From: an uncultured bacterium
GTDB taxonomy: Bacteria; Actinomycetota; Coriobacteriia; Coriobacteriales; Coriobacteriaceae
Assembly: GCA_905215095.1 (NCBI GenBank)
Contig: CAJMOL010000087.1
Location: forward strand, 1 to 6,632
Direction: 5' to 3'
DNA length: 6,632 nt
Below are positions 6,455 through 6,632 of the stretch, one piece after another. The position numbers and the translations under genes are program-made. The notes below the pieces were generated by a model. The model searched no databases. It saw only the letters and a program-made list of their open reading frames with translations, and was not told the DNA's origin. Every line of letters begins with the position of its first letter. Position 1 is the first letter of the stretch.

Positions 6455-6632
6455 TCAATTCAGCCAGTTACGCGCAAGGCAAGACGGGACCCACGCCCCC
6501 ATCGCCGCCGACCCGGCGTGCTGCCGGAAGCGCTCGTCCAGCGTTTCGAACAACGTTAACTTAGGGGCCCTGACCTTTAGTTTTGTAAACATTCCGCAGC
6601 GCGGGTCCCACTTATCCGATGCTCCGAAGGAG
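6455..6632 (-). CDS. Possible C-terminal tail of an upstream gene (partial, uncertain)
   Basis: The minus-strand frame ending in TGA at 6455-6457 is open to the right edge and gives 58 residues, including DKWDPRCGMFTKLKVRAPK and ETLDERFRQHAGSAAM. The stop lies 20 bases before the ATG of the Sde182-like gene, which would suit operon spacing. An internal ATG at 6592 would give a 45-residue protein but has no good ribosome binding site. A near-repeat (KWDPRCG and AWVPSCL; GTGGGACCC and GTGGGTCCC on the minus strand) is visible. I recognise no family. A plus-strand frame over 6540-6632 is also open, so this may instead be non-coding, GC-rich intergenic or repeat DNA containing the promoter of the Sde182-like gene. 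Confidence 0.25.
   Translation of the reverse strand, partial: SFGASDKWDPRCGMFTKLKVRAPKLTLFETLDERFRQHAGSAAMGAWVPSCLARNWLN

Overview
The window looks like chromosomal DNA of a GC-rich, gut-type actinobacterium. Protein style and codon use suggest Coriobacteriia, perhaps Collinsella; this is pattern recognition, not a database result. No rRNA, tRNA or CRISPR array is visible. Five protein genes are well supported.

Left part (1-3002, all minus strand): a compact three-gene operon read right to left. A DUF4428-type double zinc-ribbon protein (2265-3002) is followed after 24 bases by a TFIIB-type zinc-ribbon protein with two C-terminal membrane helices (918-2240). After a further 48 bases comes an SPFH-domain protein of the YdjI type (1-869), cut by the left edge. 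The last two resemble the YdjG and YdjI partners of the Bacillus PspA membrane-stress system, so the operon probably serves membrane surveillance or maintenance. No pspA is visible in the window.

Middle (3003-4720): the operon and a plus-strand AAA+ ATPase/DUF4143 gene (3380-4720) diverge from a 377-base intergenic region. This region holds a compact REP/BIME-like element (3083-3223): imperfect terminal inverted repeats enclose two tandem 51-base units, each with a hairpin whose loop is conserved while its arms differ but still pair. Between the element and the ATPase is an AT-rich leader with a palindrome over a possible -10 box. The ATPase gene looks less GC-rich than its neighbours and may have been acquired.

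Right part (4721-6632): the ATPase gene converges with a minus-strand gene for a Sde182-type (DUF1593) nucleoside hydrolase-like protein, best started at 6434. A strong 15-bp-stem terminator and an extra copy of one of its arms lie between them. Beyond 6455 a minus-strand frame stays open to the window edge; it may be the tail of an upstream gene or non-coding sequence.

The most noteworthy items are the structured repeat element, the membrane-maintenance operon without PspA in view, and the three-arm terminator region. I see no clear evidence for a wholly new system.
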